Of a stretch of 24,710 nt of DNA, positions 15,188-23,520 are shown piece after piece; position 1 is the first letter of the stretch; each line of letters starts with the position of its first letter. The notes beneath the pieces are model-generated. The model did no database searches. It was not told the origin of the DNA and saw only the letters and a list, made by a program, of their open reading frames with translations. Both the position numbers and the translations under genes were made by a program. The DNA is from Tardiphaga sp. (GTDB lineage Bacteria; Pseudomonadota; Alphaproteobacteria; Rhizobiales; Xanthobacteraceae): NCBI GenBank assembly GCA_014377915.1, contig JACMOT010000377.1, positions 1-24,710 on the forward strand, in the 5' to 3' direction.

Positions 15188-16042
15188 CTATTTGCATTCG
15201 CCGTCTTGCCAAAGCGCCGCAAGGCCTTCGCGATAGGTCCGGTAGGCTAGTTTGACACCCAGTTCGTGCGTCAATCGTGCATTCGCAATTCGGTTGTTGG
15301 TGGCATAGAAGCTGCGCGCCATGGCACTCATCTCGGCGTCGTCAAAGGCCTGCTCCGGTGGCGGGGCGAGGCCCATCAGCGAGGCGGCAAAGCCGATCAC
15401 ATCCTGCGGTGGCGCTGGCTCGTCGTCGCAGACATTCCAGACCCCGGCGCGTGAATGCGTAAAGGCCCGCGCGATCGATTGCGAGATATCGTCGACATGG
15501 ATGCGGTTGAAGACCTGGCCGGGTTTGACGATACGCCGCGCCGTCCCGGAACGCAGATTGACCAGCGCATTACGGCCGGGGCCGTAGATGCCGGCCAGTC
15601 GCAGGCTGGTAGTGCGATCACCGGGCAAAGCGAGCCAGGCTGCCTCCGCGTCGATCCGGAACCGTCGGCGGCCTTCGCCCGCCACTTCGGCGGTCTCGTC
15701 GATCCATCCGCCGCCATGGTCGCCATATACCCCAACGGTCGAGAGGTAGACGATACGACGGATCGGGCTGGCGTCGATCATCGCGCCAAATCTCGCGAGC
15801 ACCGGATCTCCGGCCGTGCCAGGCGGGATCGAGACCAGCAGGAGGTCGGCTGCCGCGATCTGCCCGGCAATGGCCGGATCGCATTGGTCCGGCCCGAACA
15901 GCAATGATTCCACGGCGGTGCCCTGAAACGCCGCTTGATTGTCGGCGCTCCGGACCGTGCCGGCAATCTGCGCGAAATTCTCAGGGTAAAGATCGATGAA
16001 GCGCCTGGCGCTGTAGCCGAGGCCGAACACGAAAAGACGCAC
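15188..16042 (-). CDS. SDR-type NAD(P)-binding epimerase-like protein (YeeZ-like)
   Basis: The protein has 284 residues. It begins with a Rossmann nucleotide-binding motif FVFGLGYSARRF, continues with LLVSIPPG and the extended-SDR strand RRIVYLSTVGVYGDHGGGWIDE, then SLRLAGIYGPGRN and FNRIHVDDISQSIARAF, and ends with VWNVCDDEPAPPQDV. This is the atypical SDR group that contains E. coli YeeZ. Members are annotated as NAD-dependent epimerases, but substrates are mostly unknown. The classical YxxxK pair is not clearly present, so catalysis is uncertain. It is convergent with the DUF2171 gene and follows the PQQ-dehydrogenase gene on the same strand with a terminator between them. Confidence 0.82.
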   Translation of the reverse strand: MRLFVFGLGYSARRFIDLYPENFAQIAGTVRSADNQAAFQGTAVESLLFGPDQCDPAIAGQIAAADLLLVSIPPGTAGDPVLARFGAMIDASPIRRIVYLSTVGVYGDHGGGWIDETAEVAGEGRRRFRIDAEAAWLALPGDRTTSLRLAGIYGPGRNALVNLRSGTARRIVKPGQVFNRIHVDDISQSIARAFTHSRAGVWNVCDDEPAPPQDVIGFAASLMGLAPPPEQAFDDAEMSAMARSFYATNNRIANARLTHELGVKLAYRTYREGLAALWQDGECK

Positions 16043-16151
16043 GCGGGCTCCTGTCGTTGCAACAGCGCGACGGCGCCGATGATGTCGAGGTCAACTATAT
16101 CAGCTTACGCGCCCCTCCGGATGATCCTGCGTTCGCGCCCTGGACGAGCAA

Positions 16152-16174
16152 AAGGCCTCCGGTCCGGAGGCCTT
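16152..16174 (-). terminator. Intrinsic terminator of the sugar dehydrogenase gene
   Basis: AAGGCCTCCGG / CCGGAGGCCTT (16152-16162, 16164-16174) is a perfect inverted repeat. On the minus strand it is followed by TTTTGC counting the stem's own T's, and it lies about 20 bases past the stop of the gene at 16195. Confidence 0.8.
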
Positions 16175-16194
16175 AATCTTGCTTATTGCTTCTC

Positions 16195-17535
16195 TTATTG
16201 CGCAGACGCCGCCTTGGCGCCGGCCGGCGTGACGCGCCAGACGACATTGCCCACATCGTCGGCCACCAGCAGAGCGCCCTGCCTGTCGAGCTTGACGCCG
16301 ACCGGGCGGCCCTGGGCGTTGCCGCCCTCGTTGAGGAAGCCGGTCAGCACATCCTGCGGCGGGCCGGACGGCTTGCCATCGGTGAACGGCACGAAGATCA
16401 CCTTGTAGCCGCTGCGCGGCTGGCGATTCCACGAGCCGTGCTGACCGATGAAGGCGCCGTTCTTCATGTTGTCCGGAAACAACGTGCCGGTGTTGAAGGT
16501 CAGGCCGAGCGAGGCGGTATGCGCGCCGAGCGCATAATCGGGCGCGATCGCCTTGGCGACCAGGTCCGGACGCTGCGGGCTGACGCGGACGTCGACATGC
16601 TGGCCATACCAGCTATAGGGCCAGCCGTAGAAGCCGCCATCCTGCACCGACGTCATGTAGTCCGGCACCAGATCGCTGCCGATCTCGTCGCGCTCGTTGA
16701 CGACAACCCACAGCGCGCCGCTCTGCGGCTGCCAGGACGGGCCGTTCGGATTGCGCAGTCCGGAGGCGAACACCCGCGATGCGCCGCTGACCCGGTCGAT
16801 TTCCAGAATGCCGGCGCGGTCCTTCTCGGCTTCGATGCCGTTTTCGCCGACATTGCTGTTGGAGCCGACCGTCGCATAGAGCTTGCGGCCATCCGGGCTG
16901 GCGGTGAGGTCCTTGGTCCAGTGATGATTGATGGTGCCGCCCGGCAGGTCGGCGACCTTCACCGCCGCGGCGGTGATCCTGGTGTCGCCGGTCTTGTAGG
17001 GGAATTTCACCACCGCATCGGCATTGGCGACAAAGAACTCGTCGCCCACCAGCACCATGCCGAAGGGCGAGTTCAGGCCTTCCAGAAACGCGGTCTTTGT
17101 CTCGGCGACGCCGTCGCCATCGGCGTCGCGCAGCAGGGTGATCCGGTTGGCGCTCGGCACGCCGGCGCCGGCGCGGTTCATCACCATGTTCATGATCCAG
17201 CCCTTGACGCCCTTGCTGTCGTCCGGCTTCGGCGGCGCATTGGTTTCGGCGACCAGCACGTCGCCATTCGGCAGCGTGTAAAGCGTCCGTGGGTGGTCCA
17301 GCCCGGTGGCAAAGGCGTTGACCGCCATGCCACTGGCGGCGGTGGGCTTGCCGCCCTGCGGCCAGCCGGTCGCGGTCGCGATGTTCACTGTCGGGATAAG
17401 AGTATTGACGGGCTCGACCAGTTTGGGCGTTGCGCCAAAATCCTCGCCGGACACATGGGTCGCCTGCTCGTTGCAGGCGGCCAGTGGCAGCGCCAGAGCG
17501 ACGAGACAGCCGGAAAGCAGAAATTTGTTGCGCAT
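16195..17535 (-). CDS. PQQ-dependent sugar (sorbosone-type) dehydrogenase lipoprotein
   Basis: The protein has 446 residues and starts with a lipoprotein signal (lipobox LAAC with C21), so it is exported and lipid-anchored. The rest is a six-bladed beta-propeller of the GSDH/L-sorbosone dehydrogenase family: [69 protein letters not shown] (interrupted here only by convention), [19 protein letters not shown], and [14 protein letters not shown]. Such enzymes oxidise aldoses or sorbosone with PQQ in the periplasm. The start at 17535 has AAGGAA 6 bases upstream; the longer frame from 17574 would hide the signal peptide. No PQQ biosynthesis genes are nearby. Confidence 0.9.
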   Translation of the reverse strand: MRNKFLLSGCLVALALPLAACNEQATHVSGEDFGATPKLVEPVNTLIPTVNIATATGWPQGGKPTAASGMAVNAFATGLDHPRTLYTLPNGDVLVAETNAPPKPDDSKGVKGWIMNMVMNRAGAGVPSANRITLLRDADGDGVAETKTAFLEGLNSPFGMVLVGDEFFVANADAVVKFPYKTGDTRITAAAVKVADLPGGTINHHWTKDLTASPDGRKLYATVGSNSNVGENGIEAEKDRAGILEIDRVSGASRVFASGLRNPNGPSWQPQSGALWVVVNERDEIGSDLVPDYMTSVQDGGFYGWPYSWYGQHVDVRVSPQRPDLVAKAIAPDYALGAHTASLGLTFNTGTLFPDNMKNGAFIGQHGSWNRQPRSGYKVIFVPFTDGKPSGPPQDVLTGFLNEGGNAQGRPVGVKLDRQGALLVADDVGNVVWRVTPAGAKAASAQ

Positions 17536-17771
17536 GCGAGTTCCTTTGATTGCCTGTATCAAATGCGGCAACACGGCGAACGTTCACGGCGCTGCCATGA
17601 ACTTCATGTGAAGGCTCTGCGTCGATTGGCCCCGCGGAGCGTTGCGCTTGAAACGGCAGGCATTCCTGAAATTGCGGCGGGCCCATGCGCATAGCGCGCA
17701 TGTCCGTTTCAATAATCGATGCTAGGAACAACAGGTGATCCGGCTATCAAGACCGGACAACAGGGAAGCGC

Positions 17772-19214
17772 ATGTCCGACATCGCCGTCGCCGAACTGCC
17801 CTTGGTCGACGCCGGCAAGGCGCTACCCGGGCTTGCGGCACCGGTCAGGAATGTTCTGCTCGATCATCCGATCCTGCCGACCCTGCTGCGGCTGTCATGG
17901 CCGAATGTGGTCGCGCTGTCGGCCGCCTCGCTGGTGGTGATTGCGGAAACTTCCTATATCGGCCGGCTCGGTACTGAAGCGCTGGCGGCGATGGCGCTGG
18001 TATTCCCGTTCGTGATGCTGACCATGACGATGTCCGGCGGCGCCATGGGCGGCGGCGTGTCGACGGCGATGGCGCGGGCGCTCGGCGCCGGCGACCGCGA
18101 CCGCGCCTCGATGCTGGCGGCTCACGCGCTGCTGATCGGAATATTCTTCGGCCTGATCTTCACCGCCGGCATGCTGCTGTTCGGGCCGATGCTGATGGCG
18201 GCGCTGGGCGGACGCGGCAGCGTGCTGACGCAGGCGATCGGCTACACCACGATCTTCTTCGGCGGTGGCGTGATCCCGTGGCTGATGAATACGCTGGCCT
18301 CGATCCTGCGCGGCACCGGCAATATGAAGCTGCCGTCGGTGATTACGCTGAATTCAGCCGCGCTGCAGATCATTCTTGGCGGCGTGCTCGGGCTCGGCTT
18401 CGGTCCGATTCCGTCCTTCGGCATGCCGGGCGTCGCCGCCGGGTCGCTGATCGCCTATGCGGTCGGCATCGCCATCATGGGCGGCTATGTTTTTTCCGGT
18501 CGTGCGCGGGTGCGGCCGCGGCTGGGCAAGGCCGGAATCCAGCGCGCCATGTTCTTCGACATCCTCAAGGTCGGCGTCATCGCCTGTTTTGCGCCGCTGC
18601 AGGGCGTGCTCAGTCTCGCTATCTTCACCCATATGCTGGCGCGGTTTGGTAACGAGGTACTGGCCGGCTACGGGGTCGGGGCGCGGCTGGAATATCTGCT
18701 GTCGACGCTGGCCTTCGCCGTGGGCATCGCAGCGGTGCCAATGGTCGGCATGGCGATCGGCGCCGGCCGGGTGGCGCGGGCGCGTCGCGTCGCATGGACC
18801 GCGGCCTCGCTCGCTTTTACCGCGCTCGGCCTGCTCGGCACGCTGATCGCCATCTATCCGGACCTCTGGGTCAGCCTGTTCACCAGCGACGCCGGCGTCC
18901 GTGCCGCGAGTCAGCAATATCTCGCCACGGCCGCGCCGATGTATGCCTTTCTCGGCCTTGCCACCACGATGTATTTCTCCGCGCAGGGCGCGGCGCGGGT
19001 GCTGGGCCCGGTGCTGGCGCAGAGCGCGCGGCTGATCTTCATCTGTATCGGCGGCTGGTATCTGGTGTCGATCGACGCGACCAGCCAGAATTTCTTCCGG
19101 CTGACGGCCGCCTCGATGGTGCTGCTGGGCGTACTTTCGGTGCTGAGCGTGGTGTTGTCCAACTGGGGCGCCAAGGCCGGCCCGGTACCCCGGATACGGC
19201 CGACGCTGTCATGA
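17772..19214 (+). CDS. MATE family efflux transporter
   Basis: The protein has 480 residues and about twelve membrane helices in two halves, the MATE architecture. Typical segments are LRLSWPNVVALSAASLVVIAETSYIGRLGTEALAAMAL, GGGVSTAMARALGAGD, LASILRGTGNMKLP and GVGARLEYLLSTLAFAVGIAAVPMVGMAIGAG, each recognisable in shorter pieces. MATE proteins export cationic drugs or organic acids in exchange for Na+ or H+; the substrate cannot be read here. CAGGGAAG stands just before the ATG. It is divergent from the sugar dehydrogenase and convergent with the gene at 19216; the two stops are one base apart. Confidence 0.93.
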   Translation: MSDIAVAELPLVDAGKALPGLAAPVRNVLLDHPILPTLLRLSWPNVVALSAASLVVIAETSYIGRLGTEALAAMALVFPFVMLTMTMSGGAMGGGVSTAMARALGAGDRDRASMLAAHALLIGIFFGLIFTAGMLLFGPMLMAALGGRGSVLTQAIGYTTIFFGGGVIPWLMNTLASILRGTGNMKLPSVITLNSAALQIILGGVLGLGFGPIPSFGMPGVAAGSLIAYAVGIAIMGGYVFSGRARVRPRLGKAGIQRAMFFDILKVGVIACFAPLQGVLSLAIFTHMLARFGNEVLAGYGVGARLEYLLSTLAFAVGIAAVPMVGMAIGAGRVARARRVAWTAASLAFTALGLLGTLIAIYPDLWVSLFTSDAGVRAASQQYLATAAPMYAFLGLATTMYFSAQGAARVLGPVLAQSARLIFICIGGWYLVSIDATSQNFFRLTAASMVLLGVLSVLSVVLSNWGAKAGPVPRIRPTLS

Positions 19215-19215
19215 A

Positions 19216-19743
19216 CTAGCCGGCACGCTTGGCCAGAAACTCGACATCTTGCCGCCAGTTCTCGCCGTTGTCGGACGAGGTCTCGCCGCGCCATAGAAAC
19301 GATTGCGGGGTGATCTGTGTAAAGCGCCAGCGGATGGCGTCGCCGCTGGCATTGCGTCCGAGCTGGACGATGTCGGCACCGTCGCGGCGGCCCGTCATGC
19401 TGCAGAAATTCAGCGTCACCGGGTCGGTCCACTGGATCTGCCAGCCACCGTGGCGGGGGTCGTAGATTCGCAGCGTCGAGCCGTAGGAATAGCGGTTCGC
19501 GGCTGCATCGCCCGCCCGTGCCTCGCCGCGCGGCGGCACGATCCAGACATCCTGGATGGCGCGACCCTCCAGCACCCAGCCGAAATGCCACTCGCCCGGT
19601 CGCCGGCGCCGCGCGCCATCCTCCATTACATGTGTGACGTCGAGATCCCACGACCCGATCAGCCAGCCATAGAGGTCCATTTGGCCGGCCCGGTCAGGGG
19701 CAGGGCCTTCGGCGCCCAGCGCTGCGAGGAAGGCCGCGGTCAT
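19216..19743 (-). CDS. Lipocalin-like (DUF1579-type) hypothetical protein
   Basis: The protein has 175 residues with no signal peptide. The opening YGWLIGSWDLDVTHVMEDG and later RIYDPRHGGWQIQWTDPVT, GRRDGADIVQLG and RWRFTQITPQSFLWRGE-type repeats of short beta strands suggest a lipocalin-like barrel, as in DUF1579-type proteins that estimate a small hydrophobic ligand pocket. The family assignment is from pattern only. The start at 19743 overlaps the stop of the upstream gene (ATGA), so it is coupled to the SRPBCC gene, and a longer frame is a shadow of that gene. It is the last gene of the ogt-araC-SRPBCC unit. Confidence 0.7.
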   Translation of the reverse strand: MTAAFLAALGAEGPAPDRAGQMDLYGWLIGSWDLDVTHVMEDGARRRRPGEWHFGWVLEGRAIQDVWIVPPRGEARAGDAAANRYSYGSTLRIYDPRHGGWQIQWTDPVTLNFCSMTGRRDGADIVQLGRNASGDAIRWRFTQITPQSFLWRGETSSDNGENWRQDVEFLAKRAG

Positions 19744-20138
19744 GAGGCCCTCGCGAATTTGGCCTGCATCGCTTGCGCGCCCAGATCCATCTGCGCGTCC
19801 ATATAGGGCGCGATTTCGTTCGGCAGCACATCGACGGACCAGATCACCCGGCAGCAGGTGGCGCCATCGGCTACCACCTGCACTGAGGCGCTGTGGTGCG
19901 TCAGCCGCTCGCTGATGATGGCATAGGCCAGTCGTTGCCGCGCGGGATCGCAACCGACCAGAATCTCGTCGGCGACCACGCCGCTGCCGAACGTCACGAT
20001 TCGGACGTCGCCGTCGAGCCGTGTATCGGTCACGAAACCCGGCACCAGCCTTGTGTGCAGGGCGCCAAAATCAGCGACGGCGTCCCAGACCTCGTGGGCG
20101 GGCACGTCGATCGAAATCTCCTTGTGGATGGAAGCCAT
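19740..20138 (-). CDS. SRPBCC (START-like) family protein
   Basis: The protein has 132 residues. The N-terminus IHKEISIDVPAHEVWDAVADFGALHTRLVPGFV is the characteristic opening of polyketide-cyclase/START-like ligand-binding domains, followed by RIVTFGSG and LAYAIISERLTHHSASVQV. It likely binds a small hydrophobic molecule; no catalytic residue can be named. The start at 20138 (MASIHKEI) is chosen because the family begins there; the frame continues upstream across araC but not as a plausible protein. It lies 26 bases after the AraC-type regulator gene and is translationally coupled to the next gene. Confidence 0.82.
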   Translation of the reverse strand: MASIHKEISIDVPAHEVWDAVADFGALHTRLVPGFVTDTRLDGDVRIVTFGSGVVADEILVGCDPARQRLAYAIISERLTHHSASVQVVADGATCCRVIWSVDVLPNEIAPYMDAQMDLGAQAMQAKFARAS

Positions 20139-20164
20139 GCTGGTTGCCCCGAATGATCGCGAGA

Positions 20165-21016
20165 TCACTGTGCGCGGGATGCCGCCAGCTGGTCTTGGAG
20201 AATCTTGCGGTCGCCGCGCGACGCCTGCCGGAAGCCGCGCGGTGAGACCCCGGCGGCGCGGTGGAAGCTGCGCACGAAGTTGGAAAGGTCGCCAAAGCCG
20301 ACATCGAGGGCGATGTCTGTCACGGCGCGGTCCCCTTCCGCGAGCAGCCGGGCGGCATGGCGCAGCCGCGACCGCATGAGATATTGGTGCGGGGTGACGC
20401 CGAGCACGTTGGAAAACAGCCGCAGGAAGTAAAACGGGCTCAGCCCAGCCTGTCTTGCCGCAGTCTCGAGATCGATCGCGTTCGCGGAATGCGCATCGAT
20501 CCACAGCGCAGCCCGCACCGCGCGGAGGCGGTCGCGCGCGCCAGCCTGCAGTCGCCGGGGCGAGCGCCCCGACACCATCTCGACAAATCGCCACGCCAGT
20601 ATCTGGGCTACCTCGTCCAGCCCTATGTCGCTGCGCCCTTCGGCGGCGGACTGCGCCAGTTCGCCCAGGACCATCAGGTCGGCCAGCGGCGCCACGCTTC
20701 CGCGCTGCCAGATCCCGGGATCGTCGCCGATGGTCTCGACCAATTCTGGCGCGAGGAAAATAGCGAGGCACTCGTCGCCGCCGCCGTGGTGCCCGTGATG
20801 GCAGGTGTATTCCTCGCCCGGGTGGCCGATCAGAAAGCTGCCCGGGACCAATTCGTGAAACTGACCGCGGCTGTGGCAGCCGAAGCTGCCCTTGCGGACA
20901 TAGGAAATCGAATGGCAGCGGTGCTGTTCGGCAAACGGCTTGTCACTGGGTCCCGCGGTGCAGCGATAATCCGACACCGAGACCGCGCCGCGCTGCAAGA
21001 TCGTGGTCGCTGTCAT
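20165..21016 (-). CDS. AraC family transcriptional regulator
   Basis: The protein has 283 residues. The C-terminal third is an AraC double helix-turn-helix: [33 protein letters not shown] for the first and [33 protein letters not shown] for the second, seen in shorter matching segments. The N-terminal half is a cupin-like sensing domain with a notable Cys/His cluster ([31 protein letters not shown]), which could bind metal or respond to alkylation or oxidation. It is 9 bases downstream of ogt, and in the Ada protein these two functions are fused. However, this N-terminal domain does not look like Ada's zinc domain. It probably regulates its own unit. Confidence 0.9.
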   Translation of the reverse strand: MTATTILQRGAVSVSDYRCTAGPSDKPFAEQHRCHSISYVRKGSFGCHSRGQFHELVPGSFLIGHPGEEYTCHHGHHGGGDECLAIFLAPELVETIGDDPGIWQRGSVAPLADLMVLGELAQSAAEGRSDIGLDEVAQILAWRFVEMVSGRSPRRLQAGARDRLRAVRAALWIDAHSANAIDLETAARQAGLSPFYFLRLFSNVLGVTPHQYLMRSRLRHAARLLAEGDRAVTDIALDVGFGDLSNFVRSFHRAAGVSPRGFRQASRGDRKILQDQLAASRAQ

Positions 21017-21025
21017 CCCGAAAAC

Positions 21026-21604
21026 CTAGCTCGGCGCCCGCGGTGGCGCGCCGGAGAGCAGGGCATCGAACAGCGACGGGCCGCGATCGGCCAGCGCGCC
21101 CTCGATCGACAGCAGCCGGAATTTGGTGACGGTCCCGGCATTGCCGGCAAAGCCGCTGGTTTGACCGGCGGCGGCGAGGGTACGGTGGCAAGGTACCAGG
21201 ATGGCGAAAGGATTGCGGTTGATGGCCTGGCCGACGGCATGCATCGCGCCGCTGGCGCCAAGCCGGGCTGCGAGCTCGGCATAGGTCCGGGTCTGGCCGC
21301 GCGGGATCAAGCGTACGGTATCATAGACACGGCGATTGAACGGCGGCAGGTGGGCCATGTCGAGCAGGATCTCGGTGAGAAAGCAGGTTTCGCCGCGCAG
21401 TAGCGTGGCGATGCCCTCGATCGCGGTCTCGATCTCGGCCGGTGGCCGCATTTCGCGGGCCTCGGGAAATTGCTGCAACAGGCGGCGCCGGGTCTCGATC
21501 TCGCGGGCTTCCGGCAGCCGCACGCCGACGATTCCGGCCCGGCCCCATGCGATGCCGCATCGGCCGACCGGCGTATCGAACAATGTGTATTCACGCCCTG
21601 CCAT
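21026..21604 (-). CDS. ogt: Methylated-DNA-[protein]-cysteine S-methyltransferase
   Basis: This suicide enzyme removes methyl groups from O6-methylguanine. It has 192 residues. The active site is PCHR with C139, preceded by VGQAINRNPFAIL and the recognition segment IPRGQTRTYAELAARLG. The N-terminal ribonuclease-like domain (FDTPVGRCGIAWGRAGIVGVRLPE) is complete. The sequence after PCHR is AAAGQTSGFAGNAG, somewhat different from the usual GxxxGYxxG but acceptable. It is the first gene of a four-gene minus-strand unit with an AraC-type regulator, suggesting an adaptive-response-like arrangement. Confidence 0.94.
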   Translation of the reverse strand: MAGREYTLFDTPVGRCGIAWGRAGIVGVRLPEAREIETRRRLLQQFPEAREMRPPAEIETAIEGIATLLRGETCFLTEILLDMAHLPPFNRRVYDTVRLIPRGQTRTYAELAARLGASGAMHAVGQAINRNPFAILVPCHRTLAAAGQTSGFAGNAGTVTKFRLLSIEGALADRGPSLFDALLSGAPPRAPS

Positions 21605-21747
21605 CCCGCGACGATGTTAGCACTTGAAACGGCGCCGTCATCCGGAATCTGGCGTTCGGGCTGGTACGCCGGTCCCATGCTGCGCCGCAGCCATCAAGCG
21701 GCTTGGCGGATCGTCCAGTCTCGGCTAGATGATGGCGAGGCGACGAT

Positions 21748-21821
21748 GCGGGCGTAGTTCAATGGTAGAACGGCAGCTTCCCAAGCTGCATACGAGGGTT
21801 CGATTCCCTCCGCCCGCTCCA
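21748..21821 (+). tRNA. tRNA-Gly (anticodon CCC)
   Basis: A full cloverleaf can be drawn. The acceptor stem is GCGGGCG / CGCCCGC, the D-arm GTTC / GAAC, the anticodon stem GCAGC / GCTGC with loop TTCCCAA (anticodon CCC at 21780-21782), and the T-arm GAGGG-TTCGATT-CCCTC. The discriminator T and encoded CCA end at 21821. The 3' half is the presumed attachment site of the neighbouring integrase. Confidence 0.97.
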
Positions 21822-21835
21822 GCACTTAGCTAGAT

Positions 21836-22885
21836 TCATCGAGACAGTTTTGCCGGTGGTTTTGCAGGTTCTGTTCGCCGTTTGGCCTCCATTTTCTCGA
21901 TTCTAGCGTTGATAGCCGCACCCCGGCCAACGTACCGGCGGATGATTTTTTCGACGGACTCCTCCTCCCATGCCAACGTCTCTGCGATCTCACGCATGGT
22001 AAATCCGGCGATGTAAAACTTCGTCGCTGCCGTTCCTCTCAGGTCGTTGAAATTAAGATCACGGTCAGATAGGCCAGCGTCGATCTTCGCAGTGTTAAAC
22101 GAGCTGCCAAAACCGTTTGAGGTCCATGGTCGTCTTCGGCTGCTCGTAAGGACCGTAGTCGAATGTTTCGGAATACGGGCGAGGAGGTCTCGGAGTTCGC
22201 TGTATAGAGGGATCATTGCCTCTCGACGATGTCGGCTTTTACCCGTTGAAATGATGATCGCATCTACGCCAACGTGGGACCACGCAAGCCGAAGCAGATC
22301 GCTTAGTCGCAACCCAGTGTACCTGGCAAGGTCGATGGCATTGGAAATTTCCGCAGAACAATTCCTTTGGATATGCGTCACGTCAGCATCAGTCCAAATA
22401 ATTTCCGAGCGGTCATTTTCGTATAGCCGTCTGATACCCTCGCAAGGGTTGCGTGCAACCAACCCAGCATCGACAGCGTGAGCAATGACACGAGAAAGTA
22501 CCTGCATTCCATAGTCCGCAGTTCGTGGCTTCCCTTGCCATTTGTTGCGCCAGTTTCTGATGATAGGCCGGATTTTATCTAGCCGATCAAATTGCGCTAT
22601 GCGTAGGTCTCCGAAATGATCGCTGATCTGATCAAGCCATTTGCCCCACCGGTAACGGGTAGAATCGGCTAATTTTTTATAATCACCACTTGCCTTGTAG
22701 TTGACCACGACAAAGCGAAAACACTTCTTGTCGGGTGAACGGTGTGCTTCCACCGCCTCATTATAGGACGCCACAAACTCCGGCGTGCCTGGAAGTCCAC
22801 GCAAGCGAGGGCCACCACGCCAGGCGTAATGATACGTTTTGCCTTTGGCTCGTACCGTCGCAATCCCCTTCAGCTCAAATTTCAC
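21836..22885 (-). CDS. int: Tyrosine-type site-specific integrase
   Basis: The protein has 349 residues. It contains a SAM-like N-terminal DNA-binding region (about 60-150) and a C-terminal catalytic domain: R193 in TGLRLSDLLRL, K216 in the beta-hairpin STGKSRHR, R283 in NDLRGTAATK, W306 in LAWEEES, and nucleophile Y318 in IIRRYVG. The box II position that is usually histidine is N280; similar NDLRG variants may exist in this subgroup. The start is a GTG at 22885 with GGAGA 6 bases upstream. The gene overlaps the stop of the small upstream ORF by 11 bases, indicating coupling. It should integrate the element at tRNA-Gly. Confidence 0.93.
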   Translation of the reverse strand: MKFELKGIATVRAKGKTYHYAWRGGPRLRGLPGTPEFVASYNEAVEAHRSPDKKCFRFVVVNYKASGDYKKLADSTRYRWGKWLDQISDHFGDLRIAQFDRLDKIRPIIRNWRNKWQGKPRTADYGMQVLSRVIAHAVDAGLVARNPCEGIRRLYENDRSEIIWTDADVTHIQRNCSAEISNAIDLARYTGLRLSDLLRLAWSHVGVDAIIISTGKSRHRREAMIPLYSELRDLLARIPKHSTTVLTSSRRRPWTSNGFGSSFNTAKIDAGLSDRDLNFNDLRGTAATKFYIAGFTMREIAETLAWEEESVEKIIRRYVGRGAAINARIEKMEAKRRTEPAKPPAKLSR

Positions 22886-23096
22886 AATGCTTCTCCGTGA
22901 ACATCTTTAGTTCTGCATCGAGTTCGTAGTCGGTTGCGCTGAGTGAAAGGGGTGTCGCTGCCGACTCGATCACGACCGAGCCGTTCGGATGATAAACTAT
23001 GCGTGGCGAGATGCCCTGCTCGGTGAAGAACCGGAGAGCAAAGTTGAAGTTAGATTGATTCGGGCGGCTTTTTCGGCGGGACATTGCAAGACTCAT
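22875..23096 (-). CDS. Small hypothetical protein overlapping integrase
   Basis: I do not recognise this 73-residue protein. It has a basic N-terminus (SRRKSRPNQSN), a helix-strand region FALRFFTEQGISPRIVYHPNGSVVIES in short pieces, and an acidic tail ending TEKHCEI. Its stop overlaps the GTG of the integrase by 11 bases, so the two are probably translated together. Position and size would suit a directionality factor or a DNA-binding accessory protein, but no helix-turn-helix is obvious and this is only positional inference. The start may be ATG 23096 or ATG 23084; neither has a good ribosome site. Confidence 0.6.
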   Translation of the reverse strand: MSLAMSRRKSRPNQSNFNFALRFFTEQGISPRIVYHPNGSVVIESAATPLSLSATDYELDAELKMFTEKHCEI

Positions 23097-23162
23097 GCTT
23101 CAGCGACGCCCCAACAAGCAACGAGCCGGGGTAGTTGTCAATCGGCAGAAATGCGAGAAGTG

Positions 23163-23196
23163 CCTGTGCCACAGGGCTAACTTGTTTTCAAAACAA
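23163..23196. promoter_or_regulatory. Two adjacent palindromes upstream of the integrase unit
   Basis: CCTGTG-C-CACAGG (23163-23175) and TTGTTTT-C-AAAACAA (23182-23196) are both exact palindromes around a single central base, 6 bases apart. They lie 67 bases upstream of the small ORF preceding int. The second recurs in variant form at 23309, as expected for a repressor operator. Confidence 0.5.
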
Positions 23197-23228
23197 ATCG
23201 GCTCTCTGAACGAAACTTTGAAATAACG

Positions 23229-23249
23229 ATTTTGGCGCTCAGCCAAAAT
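23229..23249. other. Perfect hairpin in island control region
   Basis: ATTTTGGC (23229-23236) and GCCAAAAT (23242-23249) form an 8-bp stem with loop GCTCA. It lies between the two operator-like palindromes. On either strand the stem ends in T's or A's, so it could act as a weak bidirectional terminator. Confidence 0.5.
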
Positions 23250-23308
23250 GCATTTCGATCAATGTTTGCAGGCATATTTAGGAACGTGACGAAACGTCCA
23301 AAACGCAC

Positions 23309-23323
23309 TTGTTTTGATAACAA
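23309..23323. promoter_or_regulatory. Second copy of the TTGTTTT-NNN-AACAA site
   Basis: TTGTTTTGATAACAA differs from the 23182-23196 site at two central positions and keeps the dyad outer arms TTGTT / AACAA. The two copies are 127 bases apart, and both are preceded by a C, giving a 16-base shared pattern. A repressor or recombination accessory protein is the likely binder. Confidence 0.45.
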
Positions 23324-23380
23324 CCGCTGTAGCTCGAAATAATGCCAATCAAGCTGCCTGAAAAATATTTTTAAGGCTTG

Positions 23381-23520
23381 GACGGTCCGGCGCAAACGCC
23401 GGGATCAGGACAATGTCAACCGAATACTTGACAAACGCCTCATTGTACTGTATAGATCTAATCATCAGCCGAACCTTTGTGTTCTTTAACCCGCAACCTG
23501 CGGGGCTGATCCCGTCCGTC
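23381..23520. repeat. Long inverted repeat with internal hairpins
   Basis: The outer arms GACGG (23381-23385) / CCGTC (23516-23520) and CGGGATCAG (23400-23408) / CTGATCCCG (23506-23514) are exact complements about 97-130 bases apart. Inside or between them are the hairpins CCGGCG-CAAA-CGCCGG (23387-23402) and CCGCA-ACC-TGCGG (23491-23503). The whole could fold as one structured RNA or mark a protein-bound DNA site. Confidence 0.5.
23428..23456 (+). promoter_or_regulatory. Sigma70-type promoter inside the inverted repeat
   Basis: TTGACA (23428-23433), a 17-base spacer and TATAGA (23451-23456) make a good plus-strand promoter, with a start expected near 23463. The next plus-strand gene is the RHH gene at 23918, so either a long leader or a separate RNA would be made. 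Confidence 0.5.

Noticed and set aside
16186..17694. Plus-strand ORF of 502 codons opposite the sugar dehydrogenase
   Set aside because: The minus-strand gene has a lipobox, propeller motifs and a ribosome site. The opposite frame is a GC-rich shadow with no family pattern.
20261..21403. Plus-strand ORF of 380 codons across araC and ogt
   Set aside because: Two well-supported minus-strand genes with catalytic or HTH motifs occupy the region.
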